Assembly: GCA_018698675.1 (NCBI GenBank)
Contig: JABIPA010000051.1
Span: 1-43,558, forward strand
Direction of reading: 5' to 3'
Source: a bacterium
GTDB lineage: Bacteria > Margulisbacteria > Marinamargulisbacteria > JABIPA01
Length of the DNA: 43,558 bases
Shown here: piece by piece, positions 19,053 to 27,409 of the stretch
Numbering within the stretch: position 1 is the first letter of the stretch
How the letters are laid out: each line of letters opens with the position of its first letter
Made by a program: the position numbers and the translations under genes
Notes under the pieces: generated by a model
The model's input: only the letters and a program-made list of their open reading frames with translations
Database searches by the model: none
What the model was told of the DNA's origin: nothing

Positions 19053-20773
19053 TGTCGACAAGTAAAAATTTAGTCAGCATACTTAATTCGTCTGACTTTA
19101 TTGAAAAAGCAAAAGTAGATAAAGCTTTAGCTCATTGTGATGAAACTGGAATCAGTCTCTTTGACTCTTTAATTGATCAAAATTTAATTGAAGAAGAAGA
19201 ACTATTAACGCATCTTTCGAAAGAGTTGGATATTCCCTTCGAAAAAATTGATAGAACGACTATTGATTTTAGGGTGGCCTCCATCATTCCTGAAACTTTT
19301 GCTAGAGACCATTTTGTATTGCCCCTATTTCAACTAGGTAATATTTTGACAATCGCAATTACAAATCCTTTTGATATCCATACAATCGAGGAAGTCGAAC
19401 TTATAACAGGCCTCGATGTTAGCCCAATTTTATCGGTTAAAGAAAGCCTTTCTGCCCTTTACGAATTTACATATTCTTACCAAGATACTAAAGAACCTGA
19501 AGATCCAACAACAATGTCCAGTTTATTTGAAATGGGTATGAAAATTATGGAAGAACGTTCTGGCGAAGGTGATGATGAAATGGTTGATTTGGCGCAAGAA
19601 GCTCCAATAGCCAAATTAGTAGATACAATTATTAAACAAGCAATTTCTGAAAAAGCGTCAGATATCCACATCGAACCAGAAGAAACGCTTTTAAAAGTTA
19701 GGTTTAGAGTTGATGGAATCTTAAAAGACGTAATGAATCCTCCAAAAAGCCTAGAATCTGCGATTATTTCCCGTTTAAAAATTCTATCAAATCTAGATAT
19801 TACAGAAACTCGAAAGCCTCAAGATGGACGTATCACATTTAACGTCAAAGACAGAGATATCGATTTCAGGGTCTCCACAGTTAGAACCATATCTGGAGAA
19901 AAAATGGTTTTAAGGGTATTAGATAAATCTGGAGCATTCGTATCTCTTGAACGAATTGGTCTTACAGAAAATGATTTTCAAATGTTAACAGCGATGATCA
20001 GCTCGGCATCAGGAATTTTAATAGTCTGTGGTCCTACAGGATCTGGAAAAACGTCGTCTTTGTATTCATGTTTATCTAAAATCAATTCTCCAGAAAAAAA
20101 TATAATTACAATTGAAGATCCTGTTGAGTTTAATTTAGCAGGAATCAATCAAATACCCGTCAACCATAAAATCGGAGTAGATTTTGTAACGGGCTTAAGT
20201 GCCATCGTAAGACAAGATCCGGATATCATAATGATTGGGGAAATTAGGGACATCAAAACAGCAGACATTGCCATTCAAGCAGCCTTAACAGGTCATATGG
20301 TTTTCTCCACACTTCATACAAGAGACGCCGCAGGTACCATTACTCGTCTAATTAACATGGGGGTTCAACCCTTTTTAATAACCAGTTCTGTTATAGGAAT
20401 TATTGGGCAACGTCTTGTTCGAACCATATGCCCAAACTGTAAAAAAACAGCGGACCCGAGTATTTATACGGGATACAAACAAACACAGCTTGTAAAAACT
20501 CTTGAAGGGATGGTTGAAGGAAAGTTAAAAATACATATGGGTGAAGGCTGCAAGTTTTGCGATGAATCAGGTTATAAAGGACGAACGGGGATATTTGAGG
20601 TTATGGGCTTAAACGAAGAAGTAAGATCTCTCATTCTCGATAAATCGAGTACCGAAGTTATTCAAAAAGCAGCAACCAAATCAGGGATGACAACAATGAA
20701 AGATGACGGACTCCAGAAGGTGCTATCAGGTATAACAACTGTTGAAGAAATCGCACGTGTCATCGATTTATAA
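19052..20773 (+). CDS. Type IV pilus / type II secretion assembly ATPase (PilB/GspE)
   Basis: This 573-aa hexameric ATPase powers pilus or pseudopilus extension at the inner membrane. It has an N-terminal MshEN/GspE-N region (about 1-150), Walker A GPTGSGKT at 327-334, an Asp-box region ITIEDPVEF, a Walker B region around IIMIGEIRDIKTADIA, the His box STLHTRDAAG, and the zinc-binding CPNC...CKFC pair near the C terminus followed by GYKGRTGIFEVM. The start is GTG overlapping the last base of the STAS stop codon, which implies coupling. PilC lies 9 bases downstream. Confidence 0.93.
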   Translation: MSTSKNLVSILNSSDFIEKAKVDKALAHCDETGISLFDSLIDQNLIEEEELLTHLSKELDIPFEKIDRTTIDFRVASIIPETFARDHFVLPLFQLGNILTIAITNPFDIHTIEEVELITGLDVSPILSVKESLSALYEFTYSYQDTKEPEDPTTMSSLFEMGMKIMEERSGEGDDEMVDLAQEAPIAKLVDTIIKQAISEKASDIHIEPEETLLKVRFRVDGILKDVMNPPKSLESAIISRLKILSNLDITETRKPQDGRITFNVKDRDIDFRVSTVRTISGEKMVLRVLDKSGAFVSLERIGLTENDFQMLTAMISSASGILIVCGPTGSGKTSSLYSCLSKINSPEKNIITIEDPVEFNLAGINQIPVNHKIGVDFVTGLSAIVRQDPDIIMIGEIRDIKTADIAIQAALTGHMVFSTLHTRDAAGTITRLINMGVQPFLITSSVIGIIGQRLVRTICPNCKKTADPSIYTGYKQTQLVKTLEGMVEGKLKIHMGEGCKFCDESGYKGRTGIFEVMGLNEEVRSLILDKSSTEVIQKAATKSGMTTMKDDGLQKVLSGITTVEEIARVIDL

Positions 20774-20782
20774 AGGAAACAA

Positions 20783-21988
20783 ATGAGAGTCTTTGCTTAT
20801 TCATATGAAGAATCTCCAGGCCAGTATAAACGGGGAAAAGTAAAAGCCGATACAATGGGCCAAGCAAAAGCTTTTTTAAAAAAGAAAAAGATTTTTCCCA
20901 AAAGTTTAAAAGAAGAAAAAGATTCATTACTGACACGCCTTTTTGAAGAAAAAACAGTAGAAAATGATGATATTGTTTCATTTACCCAATTATTTGCAGG
21001 TTGTCTTGAAAGTGGTCTAACCATTAAAGATTCGCTCACTCTTCTTCAAAAACAAGTTGGTTCTAAAATCTTAAAAGATAGACTTGCGGAAGTTATTTCT
21101 GACATTGATGCCGGTAGTTCTATTTCCGAATCATTTACAAAACATACCGATATTTTTCCAAAATTCTACCCCATGCTATTAAAAGCTGGAGAAGCTTCAG
21201 GAAATATTTCAAAAGTTTTAGACTATATCGGCGAGTATCTTGAACGAATTAATAATTTAAAAAAAGAACTAGTCGGCGTGTTTATTTATCCAGGCATCGT
21301 CGTCTGTGTTGGACTAGGGCTACTTATGGTTATTCTTTCATTCGTAGCTCCAACATTTAAAACAGTATTCACGGAATCAGGAGTCAAACTCCCTGGACCT
21401 ACAATTGCCTTATTTGGAGCGTCTGATTTTTTACTAAAATACAATTATATTTTAATAACTTTTCTAACAATAATAGGAGTAAGTTATTTTTTCTTTCAAC
21501 GTTCACATAAAGGAAAAACACATATACACAGATTTATTTTAAACCTTCCAATCTTTGGCCCAGTCCTGAGAGACGTAAGTCTATTACGTCTTATTAAAAC
21601 GTTTGATGTATTAGCAAATAATGAAGTTCCAATCACTCAATCTCTTCAGGTCCTTGAAGATAGCACGACAAATTTTGTCATTAGGGACATCATTACAGAA
21701 ATAAGAAAAGACGTCGCTAGAGGTCTCCCTATTTCTGGTCCATTATTAAAAAACAAAAAATATATTAGCCCTCTCATTTCATACTCCATATCAATGGGGG
21801 AAAAATCCGGAAATTTAGGGCCTACATTAACTAGAGTAGGCGTATTTATCGACAGAGAAATTGGATTTTCAATGAAAAAACTATCAGCCAAAATATCTCC
21901 CATGCTCACGCTAGGGATTGGCGGAATGGTACTATTTATTGCATTAGCAATTTATTTACCAATATTTGACATGATGGGTAATGTATAA
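20783..21988 (+). CDS. Type IV pilus / type II secretion inner-membrane platform protein (PilC/GspF)
   Basis: The 401-aa integral membrane protein has the two repeated T2SF cytoplasmic domains (about 65-190 and 265-390), each with a glycine-rich GEASGN or GEKSGN motif, and three transmembrane helices (about 165-190, 215-235 and 370-395). It forms the rotating platform under the pilus driven by PilB. AAAGGA lies just before ATG, 9 bases after pilB. The 3' end overlaps the pilin gene by 8 bases. Confidence 0.93.
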   Translation: MRVFAYSYEESPGQYKRGKVKADTMGQAKAFLKKKKIFPKSLKEEKDSLLTRLFEEKTVENDDIVSFTQLFAGCLESGLTIKDSLTLLQKQVGSKILKDRLAEVISDIDAGSSISESFTKHTDIFPKFYPMLLKAGEASGNISKVLDYIGEYLERINNLKKELVGVFIYPGIVVCVGLGLLMVILSFVAPTFKTVFTESGVKLPGPTIALFGASDFLLKYNYILITFLTIIGVSYFFFQRSHKGKTHIHRFILNLPIFGPVLRDVSLLRLIKTFDVLANNEVPITQSLQVLEDSTTNFVIRDIITEIRKDVARGLPISGPLLKNKKYISPLISYSISMGEKSGNLGPTLTRVGVFIDREIGFSMKKLSAKISPMLTLGIGGMVLFIALAIYLPIFDMMGNV

Positions 21989-22319
21989 GAAAGGGTTCAC
22001 ATTAATGGAAATGCTAATCGTCGTTACCATTATCGGAATTCTTGCTGCAATAGTACTCCCCAGGTTTATAGCCTCTTCAACACAAAGCAAAAAAAGCGCA
22101 CATATTCAGGACAGAGTGAGTATGAACGGAGTAATAGAAATGTTTAATTTTACAAATGAATCGTACCCAACAAGCATGTCAAATGACGGTTGGGTTTCAA
22201 TTTTGGGTGATTATACGTTATATTTTCCAGATAGCGTTCCATCTACGTGTAATCAAAATACCGGATGGGAAATAAGCGGGGGCCGAATTTCAATGACAGG
22301 ACATGATAACCATGAGTAA
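21981..22319 (+). CDS. Type IV pilin-like / pseudopilin protein with class III signal peptide
   Basis: The 112-aa protein begins MYKKGFTLMEMLIV, a prepilin signal. Cleavage after G5 would expose F6 and place the conserved glutamate at mature position 5 (E10). The hydrophobic N-terminal helix (about 8-28) is followed by a short globular domain of about 80 aa, small even for a minor pilin. It contains only one cysteine, so the usual C-terminal disulfide is absent. It overlaps pilC by 8 bases and lysS by 8 bases. Major pilin, minor pilin or pseudopilin cannot be told apart here; no prepilin peptidase or PilT is in the window. Confidence 0.88.
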   Translation: MYKKGFTLMEMLIVVTIIGILAAIVLPRFIASSTQSKKSAHIQDRVSMNGVIEMFNFTNESYPTSMSNDGWVSILGDYTLYFPDSVPSTCNQNTGWEISGGRISMTGHDNHE

Positions 22320-23790
22320 TGAAACAACAGAACATTTAACAGAAGAAGAAATAAGACTTCAAAAAATTGAAAAACTGAAAGAAAAAAATATTAACCCTTA
22401 CGCATATACGTATACAAAAACACACAACTCAGAAACAGTTGCAAAAGAATTTGAATCAATTGAAGTACAAGAAACATCAGAAAAAAGTGTTTCAGTTGCC
22501 GGACGAATTATTGCAAAACGTGGCCACGGCAAAGCGTTTTTCGGTAATTTAAAAGACGAACAAGGTTCCGTACAATTTTACTGCAATATAAATATTTTGG
22601 GCGAAGAACCATACGCCGAAATGCTTAACCTAGACGTTGGGGACATCATAGGTGTAACCGGAAATCCCTTTCGTACTAAACGAGGGCAGCTTTCCATAAA
22701 GATTAAATCTTACGAACTTTTAACAAAAACAGTTCACCCACTTCCAGAGAAATTTCACGGGCTTCAAGATAAAGAACAACGCTACAGACAACGATATGTT
22801 GATTTGATAGCTAACGACTCGACGATGAAAACATTTAAAACAAGATCTCAGGTAGTAAAATATATTCGACAATATCTAGATAACCTAGATTTTATGGAAG
22901 TAGAAACACCGGTATTGCAAACCATTTACGGTGGAGCAGCTGCACGTCCGTTTTCTACACATCATAACGAATTAGATCAAAACCTATATCTACGAATTTC
23001 ATTGGAACTCTATTTGAAACGATTAATTGTCGGTGGATTCGAACGAATTTATGAAATAGGCAGGGTCTTCAGAAACGAAGGAGTCTCTTACAAACATAAT
23101 CCAGAATATACGCTATTAGAACTATATCAAGCATATACAGACTATGAAGATATTATGGAGCTAACCGAAAACATTGTTTCATCCGTAATTTACAAAATTC
23201 ATGGCACCTATGAAATTGACTATCAAGGAACCATGCTCAATTTCAAACCTCCATTTCAACGGGTAACCTTAAATGACGCTCTAGAAAATCATGCGGGAGT
23301 AAATCTAAATTCCGATCTAGACACCCTCAAAAAGAAAGCAAAAACGCTTGGTTTAGAAGTAAACGACGATACGAAAAAAGGCCAACTTCTAAACTTTATA
23401 TATGACAAAGAAGTTGAACACCATCTAATCCAACCAACATTTATAATGGATTACCCTTGGGAAACGTCTCCTCTTGCTAAAAGAAAACGCGACGATAACC
23501 AATTAGTAGAACGGTTCGAACTCATTATCCACAAAATGGAAGTGGCTAACGCATTTTCGGAGCTAAATGATCCAATTGAACAACATGCTCGTTTTGTCGA
23601 CCAAATCGAAGCTAAAAAATCTGGGGATGACGAAGCACATGAAATGGACGAAGACTACGTAACCGCCCTCAAATACGGAATGCCTCCAACAGGTGGTTTA
23701 GGCATAGGAATAGATCGTGTCGTAATGTTAGCTACCAACGAATCGTCAATCAGAGACGTTCTCTGCTTTCCACATATGAAAACAAAATAA
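22312..23790 (+). CDS. lysS: Lysyl-tRNA synthetase, class II
   Basis: LysRS charges tRNA-Lys. From ATG 22312 the product is 492 aa. It has an N-terminal OB-fold anticodon domain (about 50-150) and a class II core with motif 2 RVFRNEGVSYKHNPEYT and motif 3 GIGIDRVVML. The start at 22312 is preferred to an in-frame ATG at 22303 because AGGA at 22298-22301 fits it. The gene begins inside the pilin gene, so a housekeeping synthetase appears to be cotranscribed with pilus genes. Confidence 0.97.
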   Translation: MSNETTEHLTEEEIRLQKIEKLKEKNINPYAYTYTKTHNSETVAKEFESIEVQETSEKSVSVAGRIIAKRGHGKAFFGNLKDEQGSVQFYCNINILGEEPYAEMLNLDVGDIIGVTGNPFRTKRGQLSIKIKSYELLTKTVHPLPEKFHGLQDKEQRYRQRYVDLIANDSTMKTFKTRSQVVKYIRQYLDNLDFMEVETPVLQTIYGGAAARPFSTHHNELDQNLYLRISLELYLKRLIVGGFERIYEIGRVFRNEGVSYKHNPEYTLLELYQAYTDYEDIMELTENIVSSVIYKIHGTYEIDYQGTMLNFKPPFQRVTLNDALENHAGVNLNSDLDTLKKKAKTLGLEVNDDTKKGQLLNFIYDKEVEHHLIQPTFIMDYPWETSPLAKRKRDDNQLVERFELIIHKMEVANAFSELNDPIEQHARFVDQIEAKKSGDDEAHEMDEDYVTALKYGMPPTGGLGIGIDRVVMLATNESSIRDVLCFPHMKTK

Positions 23791-23813
23791 CGACCAAAAA
23801 TCGCAGGGAATTT

Positions 23814-23837
23814 CAAAAGTTTTCAATTTAGTTGTCG
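23814..23837 (+). repeat. Diverged match to the start of the 54-bp repeat at 1-54
   Basis: The 24 bases beginning CAAAAGTTTTCAATTT and ending TTGTCG match positions 1-24 at 20 of 24 sites; similarity ends after that. It lies in the lysS-secD gap (23791-23952), which holds no supported gene. It may be a decayed copy or chance in AT-rich DNA. Confidence 0.3.
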
Positions 23838-23909
23838 TATCATATAAGACATTTGTCTGCATACGAGTACTTCCCGAAAAAAATATTGAACACTTTTAGA
23901 AATGCCCTG

Positions 23910-23943
23910 TCGACGAGTCAAAATTATTCAGATATAATTTTGA
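23910..23943 (+). promoter_or_regulatory. Candidate secD promoter overlapped by a perfect inverted repeat
   Basis: TATAAT at 23933-23938 is a consensus -10. TCGACG (23910-23915), 17 bases upstream, is a 4-of-6 match to the -35. TCAAAATTAT (23918-23927) and ATAATTTTGA (23934-23943) are perfect reverse complements around 6 bases and overlap the -10, which suits an operator. The predicted start near 23945 leaves only about 8 bases before ATG 23953, with no Shine-Dalgarno. Confidence 0.5.
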
Positions 23944-23952
23944 CCTATTCAT

Positions 23953-25275
23953 ATGACAAAAAAAATTCGATTTTTAATACTTTTTATCATCCTTGGCCTA
24001 GCTGGCTGGACATGGATGTCTAATCCTATTCAACTAGGCTTAGACCTTCAAGGTGGAAGTAGACTCATTCTTGAAGCAAAAGACACCGAAGATCACAAAG
24101 TAAACGAAGACAATGTTCTTGGAGTACTCGCTGTTATCCGTAATCGAATTGATAAACTTGGTGTTTCTGAACCAATTATTCGCACTAAAGGTAGAAATCA
24201 AATCGTAGTAGAACTCCCGGGAATCAAGGATCCTGATCGTGCAATTCGTTTAATTGGAGAAACCGCTCTTCTAGAATTCGTTGAAGCAGAATGGGCACCG
24301 GAACGAGTAAATGACCTTTCAAAAGAAGAATTTATAACTTTATTTGGAACGGATGCGATAATTGAGCAGTTCGAAGTTAAAGACGACAGTGGAAATATTA
24401 CGTCCAAACGAACAATTATTCTTAAAAAAACAGCATTAACTGGAAAAGACCTTAAATTTGCGGGGCCAAACAGCAGCCAATATGGAGACCCAATCGTTGA
24501 CATTGAATTCAACGCAGAAGGTGCAAAAGGATTTCAAAAAGTCACCTCTAGAAGTGTAGGAAAACCGATCGCAATCATATTAGATGGAAATATTATCTCA
24601 GCTCCCAATGTTAACGAGCCAATATCAGGCGGACGAGCCCAGATATCTGGCGGATTCTCTTTAATCGAAATGAAAGATCTTGTTATTAAGTTAAATGCAG
24701 GAGCATTACCTGTTCCTGTAGAAATCATATCTAACAAAACAGTTGGTCCTACATTAGGTAAAAATTCGATAGAAAAAAGTAAAAAAGCAGGAATCATCGG
24801 ATTCAGCTTAGTCTGTATTTTTATGCTAATCATTTATAAGGTACCGGGTATTGTTGCATGCGCAGCTCTCGTTATTTATTTATTTCTTTCACTAACTTGC
24901 TTAAAGCTTTTCCAAGCAACTCTCACATTACCAGGAATTGCTGGCCTCATTTTAACCATTGGTATGGCTGTCGATGCTAACGTTATTATTTTTGAACGAA
25001 TAAAAGAAGAAAAACGAACTGGTCAAAGTCTTGCAAGTGCAATTAACCAAGGATTTTCGCAAGCATTTGTAACGATTCTAGACGCGAACATAACAACATT
25101 AATGGCAGCGGGAGTACTATTTGGATTAGGTACCGGGTCTATAAAAGGATTTGCTTTTACTCTAAGCATCGGTATTTTAGTAAGTATGTTAACTGCAATT
25201 TTTGTAACTCGATTATTTTTAGAAAGTATCATCAAATTCAGTCTTCCTCGGAAAGGAAATTTATTTAAAGCATGA
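23953..25275 (+). CDS. secD: Protein translocase subunit SecD
   Basis: SecD works with SecF and SecYEG, using the proton gradient to complete protein export. The 440-aa protein has an N-terminal transmembrane helix, the GLDLQGGSRLILE motif (about 26-38), a periplasmic P1 domain and five C-terminal helices with GIAGLILTIGMAVDANVIIFERIKEE, the family signature. It is compact, similar to Gram-positive and cyanobacterial SecD rather than the 615-aa E. coli form. Its TGA overlaps the secF ATG (ATGA). No Shine-Dalgarno is visible before its ATG. Confidence 0.96.
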   Translation: MTKKIRFLILFIILGLAGWTWMSNPIQLGLDLQGGSRLILEAKDTEDHKVNEDNVLGVLAVIRNRIDKLGVSEPIIRTKGRNQIVVELPGIKDPDRAIRLIGETALLEFVEAEWAPERVNDLSKEEFITLFGTDAIIEQFEVKDDSGNITSKRTIILKKTALTGKDLKFAGPNSSQYGDPIVDIEFNAEGAKGFQKVTSRSVGKPIAIILDGNIISAPNVNEPISGGRAQISGGFSLIEMKDLVIKLNAGALPVPVEIISNKTVGPTLGKNSIEKSKKAGIIGFSLVCIFMLIIYKVPGIVACAALVIYLFLSLTCLKLFQATLTLPGIAGLILTIGMAVDANVIIFERIKEEKRTGQSLASAINQGFSQAFVTILDANITTLMAAGVLFGLGTGSIKGFAFTLSIGILVSMLTAIFVTRLFLESIIKFSLPRKGNLFKA

Positions 25276-26225
25276 ACTCAGAAAATACGCCAAAACCTAT
25301 TGTAAAACTCAAAATTATCGAGAAAAAAAATCTTTGGATTTTATTGTCATCTTGCGTCATATTAGTTGGCTTTTTACTTATGGCGTTTAAAGGCCTTCAA
25401 CAAAAACCTTATTTAAATTTTGGAATCGATTTTATTGGCGGAACCACCATGATTTTAAAATTAGATGAAATGGAAAAAGAAATTACGGCTTCGCCTGATA
25501 ATGAAGCAGCTATACATGACTCATACACTTTAAAAATTCGAAGCGCATTAAAAGATAAACAGCTTGAGAAAAGTACGATTCAATTCACTCAAGACAACGA
25601 AGTAATAATCAAAACATTAGAACTGACATCTGATAAAAACTTAGATATTAGGAATCATTTAAAAACAGAAATTGGTGAATTTCAGGTTCTTGAGATAGAT
25701 TTTATTGGACCTACAATAGGAAACGAATTACGACGAACATCCATATGGATAATCATCATTGTCAGCATATCTTTATTAATTTACATTTCGTGGCGGTTTG
25801 AATACTTCTTTGGTATTGCAGCATTATTTGCATTACTACATGATGCACTCATTACTATTTCTATGGCATCTCTATTCAATATAGAAATTAACACTGCATT
25901 TGTTGCCGCATTGTTAACAATATTGGGTTACTCTATAAATGATACAATCGTGGTATTTGATAGAGTTAGAGAAAACTTAAATAAATTTAAAAAACATTAC
26001 ACACTTCCATTTATTAGTAATTTATCGATATCTCAAACAATTGCCAGAACGATTAATACATCGATAACTACGCTAGCCGTTATCTTTTGTTTAATAATTT
26101 TTGGTGGGACTACTATCAAAACATTTTGTGTCGTTTTATTAATTGGTGTTATCGCAGGAACTTATTCGTCTGTATTTATTGCTGCGCCACTACTTACGAT
26201 TTTTCAAAAGAAAACAGACACCTAA
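25272..26225 (+). CDS. secF: Protein translocase subunit SecF
   Basis: The 317-aa partner of SecD has an N-terminal helix (about 17-40), the LNFGIDFIGGTTMIL motif (about 50-62), a periplasmic domain and five helices containing LTILGYSINDTIVVFDRVREN and a GGTTIKTF segment. Its start overlaps the secD stop by 4 bases, so the two are translationally coupled. The downstream gap (26226-26354) separates it from a convergent hydrolase gene and shows no strong terminator. Confidence 0.96.
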   Translation: MNSENTPKPIVKLKIIEKKNLWILLSSCVILVGFLLMAFKGLQQKPYLNFGIDFIGGTTMILKLDEMEKEITASPDNEAAIHDSYTLKIRSALKDKQLEKSTIQFTQDNEVIIKTLELTSDKNLDIRNHLKTEIGEFQVLEIDFIGPTIGNELRRTSIWIIIIVSISLLIYISWRFEYFFGIAALFALLHDALITISMASLFNIEINTAFVAALLTILGYSINDTIVVFDRVRENLNKFKKHYTLPFISNLSISQTIARTINTSITTLAVIFCLIIFGGTTIKTFCVVLLIGVIAGTYSSVFIAAPLLTIFQKKTDT

Positions 26226-26354
26226 CACAAGATAAATTTCGTCAACGAACAGTTTATTAAAAATAAAGATGCCCATACAAAAAAACTGATCCAAAAAATC
26301 ATTTCGAATAGATAGTTAAGCATCTGTATACAACAAAAGTATTAAGAAAAAAAT

Positions 26355-27293
26355 CTATTGCTTTGCCAGTGTAATAATCTGTTCAAACACATTATGCTGG
26401 AGAGACTTGTCAAATTGAGTCACGGCCTCTTTGTCCCTGGCTCTTAACCTCGTAAATACGTGTAAATCGGATTCTAGCATTGAAACAACCGGTTTACTTC
26501 CATCATGTAATCGAATGCCGTCATAAATAGATATGGCACTTTGTGGGTCCACTACCGGGTCGTTACTCGCCTGAAATATCTGACAAACAGTTTTGGCTGG
26601 TAAAACGATCCCGATCTCCAGTTTATTCTGAATCAACTTAATTAAAACTGCTAATTCACGCATCCCCTCTTTCGGGTTAATTGTATACCAATATTTCTTC
26701 TTTTCATCTGACGCTGCTTCATTACGAATATCTTTTACGAAAGGGTATATATAAGGAACCAAAGCCAATAATTTCGAACGAGGATGTACCAATGAGTCAA
26801 CAAAAACTACAGAATTAAGCGATTGCGAAAAAGCCTCTTCAGCTAGTAAATCTAATATTAGAGTCCCCCCAGTAGAAGCTCCTACAATATTAATAGATCG
26901 AAAGCCAAGAGAAACCAATGCATTGTATTCGCTAATAATTGGTTCAGACCAGTCTTTCCAAGAAGTCTTACGAAAAGAATCCAAACTGCGTCCATGACCT
27001 CCTAATAATACTGAAGAAACATAAACACCTTTCAAAGGAGTATCTCCACGACCATCTGCGTAATCAGAAAATTCCGACCACTCAAACGTAGACGCTGTAT
27101 ATCCATGCACAACCATAATGACGGGTTTAGAAATATCGATCCCATGACGTTTAGAAACAATATAAGAAGAATCAATTAAAGAAATATCGGTAGTTTTAGG
27201 ATCTCCCATTCCCCCAGGAACAAAAGTAAGTTGCTCAGAGCACCCAAAAAGAATCAAACTTAAAAAAAATGAAAATAACAGCCGAACTAACAC
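26355..27293 (-). CDS. Alpha/beta-hydrolase lipoprotein
   Basis: The 312-aa product starts with a GTG and a lipoprotein signal peptide ending LILFGC (lipidated C18), so it should be membrane-anchored outside the cytoplasm. The alpha/beta-hydrolase core has an oxyanion-type HGYTAS (H63-G64), the nucleophile elbow GASTGG (S140), an aspartate in SNDPVVD and a histidine in ESDLHVF (H278). It is probably an esterase or lipase; the substrate is unknown. It is monocistronic and convergent with secF. A 16-bp palindrome lies 56 bases upstream. Confidence 0.82.
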   Translation of the reverse strand: MLVRLLFSFFLSLILFGCSEQLTFVPGGMGDPKTTDISLIDSSYIVSKRHGIDISKPVIMVVHGYTASTFEWSEFSDYADGRGDTPLKGVYVSSVLLGGHGRSLDSFRKTSWKDWSEPIISEYNALVSLGFRSINIVGASTGGTLILDLLAEEAFSQSLNSVVFVDSLVHPRSKLLALVPYIYPFVKDIRNEAASDEKKKYWYTINPKEGMRELAVLIKLIQNKLEIGIVLPAKTVCQIFQASNDPVVDPQSAISIYDGIRLHDGSKPVVSMLESDLHVFTRLRARDKEAVTQFDKSLQHNVFEQIITLAKQ

Positions 27294-27348
27294 GAAAATC
27301 CCAATAGCCAGTACAAATAAAAATGCCTGTTTTCAGATTTCGTATGCC

Positions 27349-27364
27349 GTGTATATCTATACAC
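27349..27364. promoter_or_regulatory. Perfect 16-bp palindrome upstream of the hydrolase gene
   Basis: GTGTATA, two bases and TATACAC are exact reverse complements. It lies between accA (stop at 27410) and the hydrolase start (27293), on the upstream side of the latter. The symmetry fits a dimeric repressor site, but no regulator is known. Confidence 0.35.
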
Positions 27365-27409
27365 AAATATAAATATGGAAGCAGTCATTTTTATTTGGGC
27401 TAGCTATAG

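Noticed and set aside
23832-24023. 63-codon plus-strand frame upstream of and into secD
   Set aside because: It overlaps the well-supported secD start in another frame and crosses the inverted repeat; no recognisable protein features.
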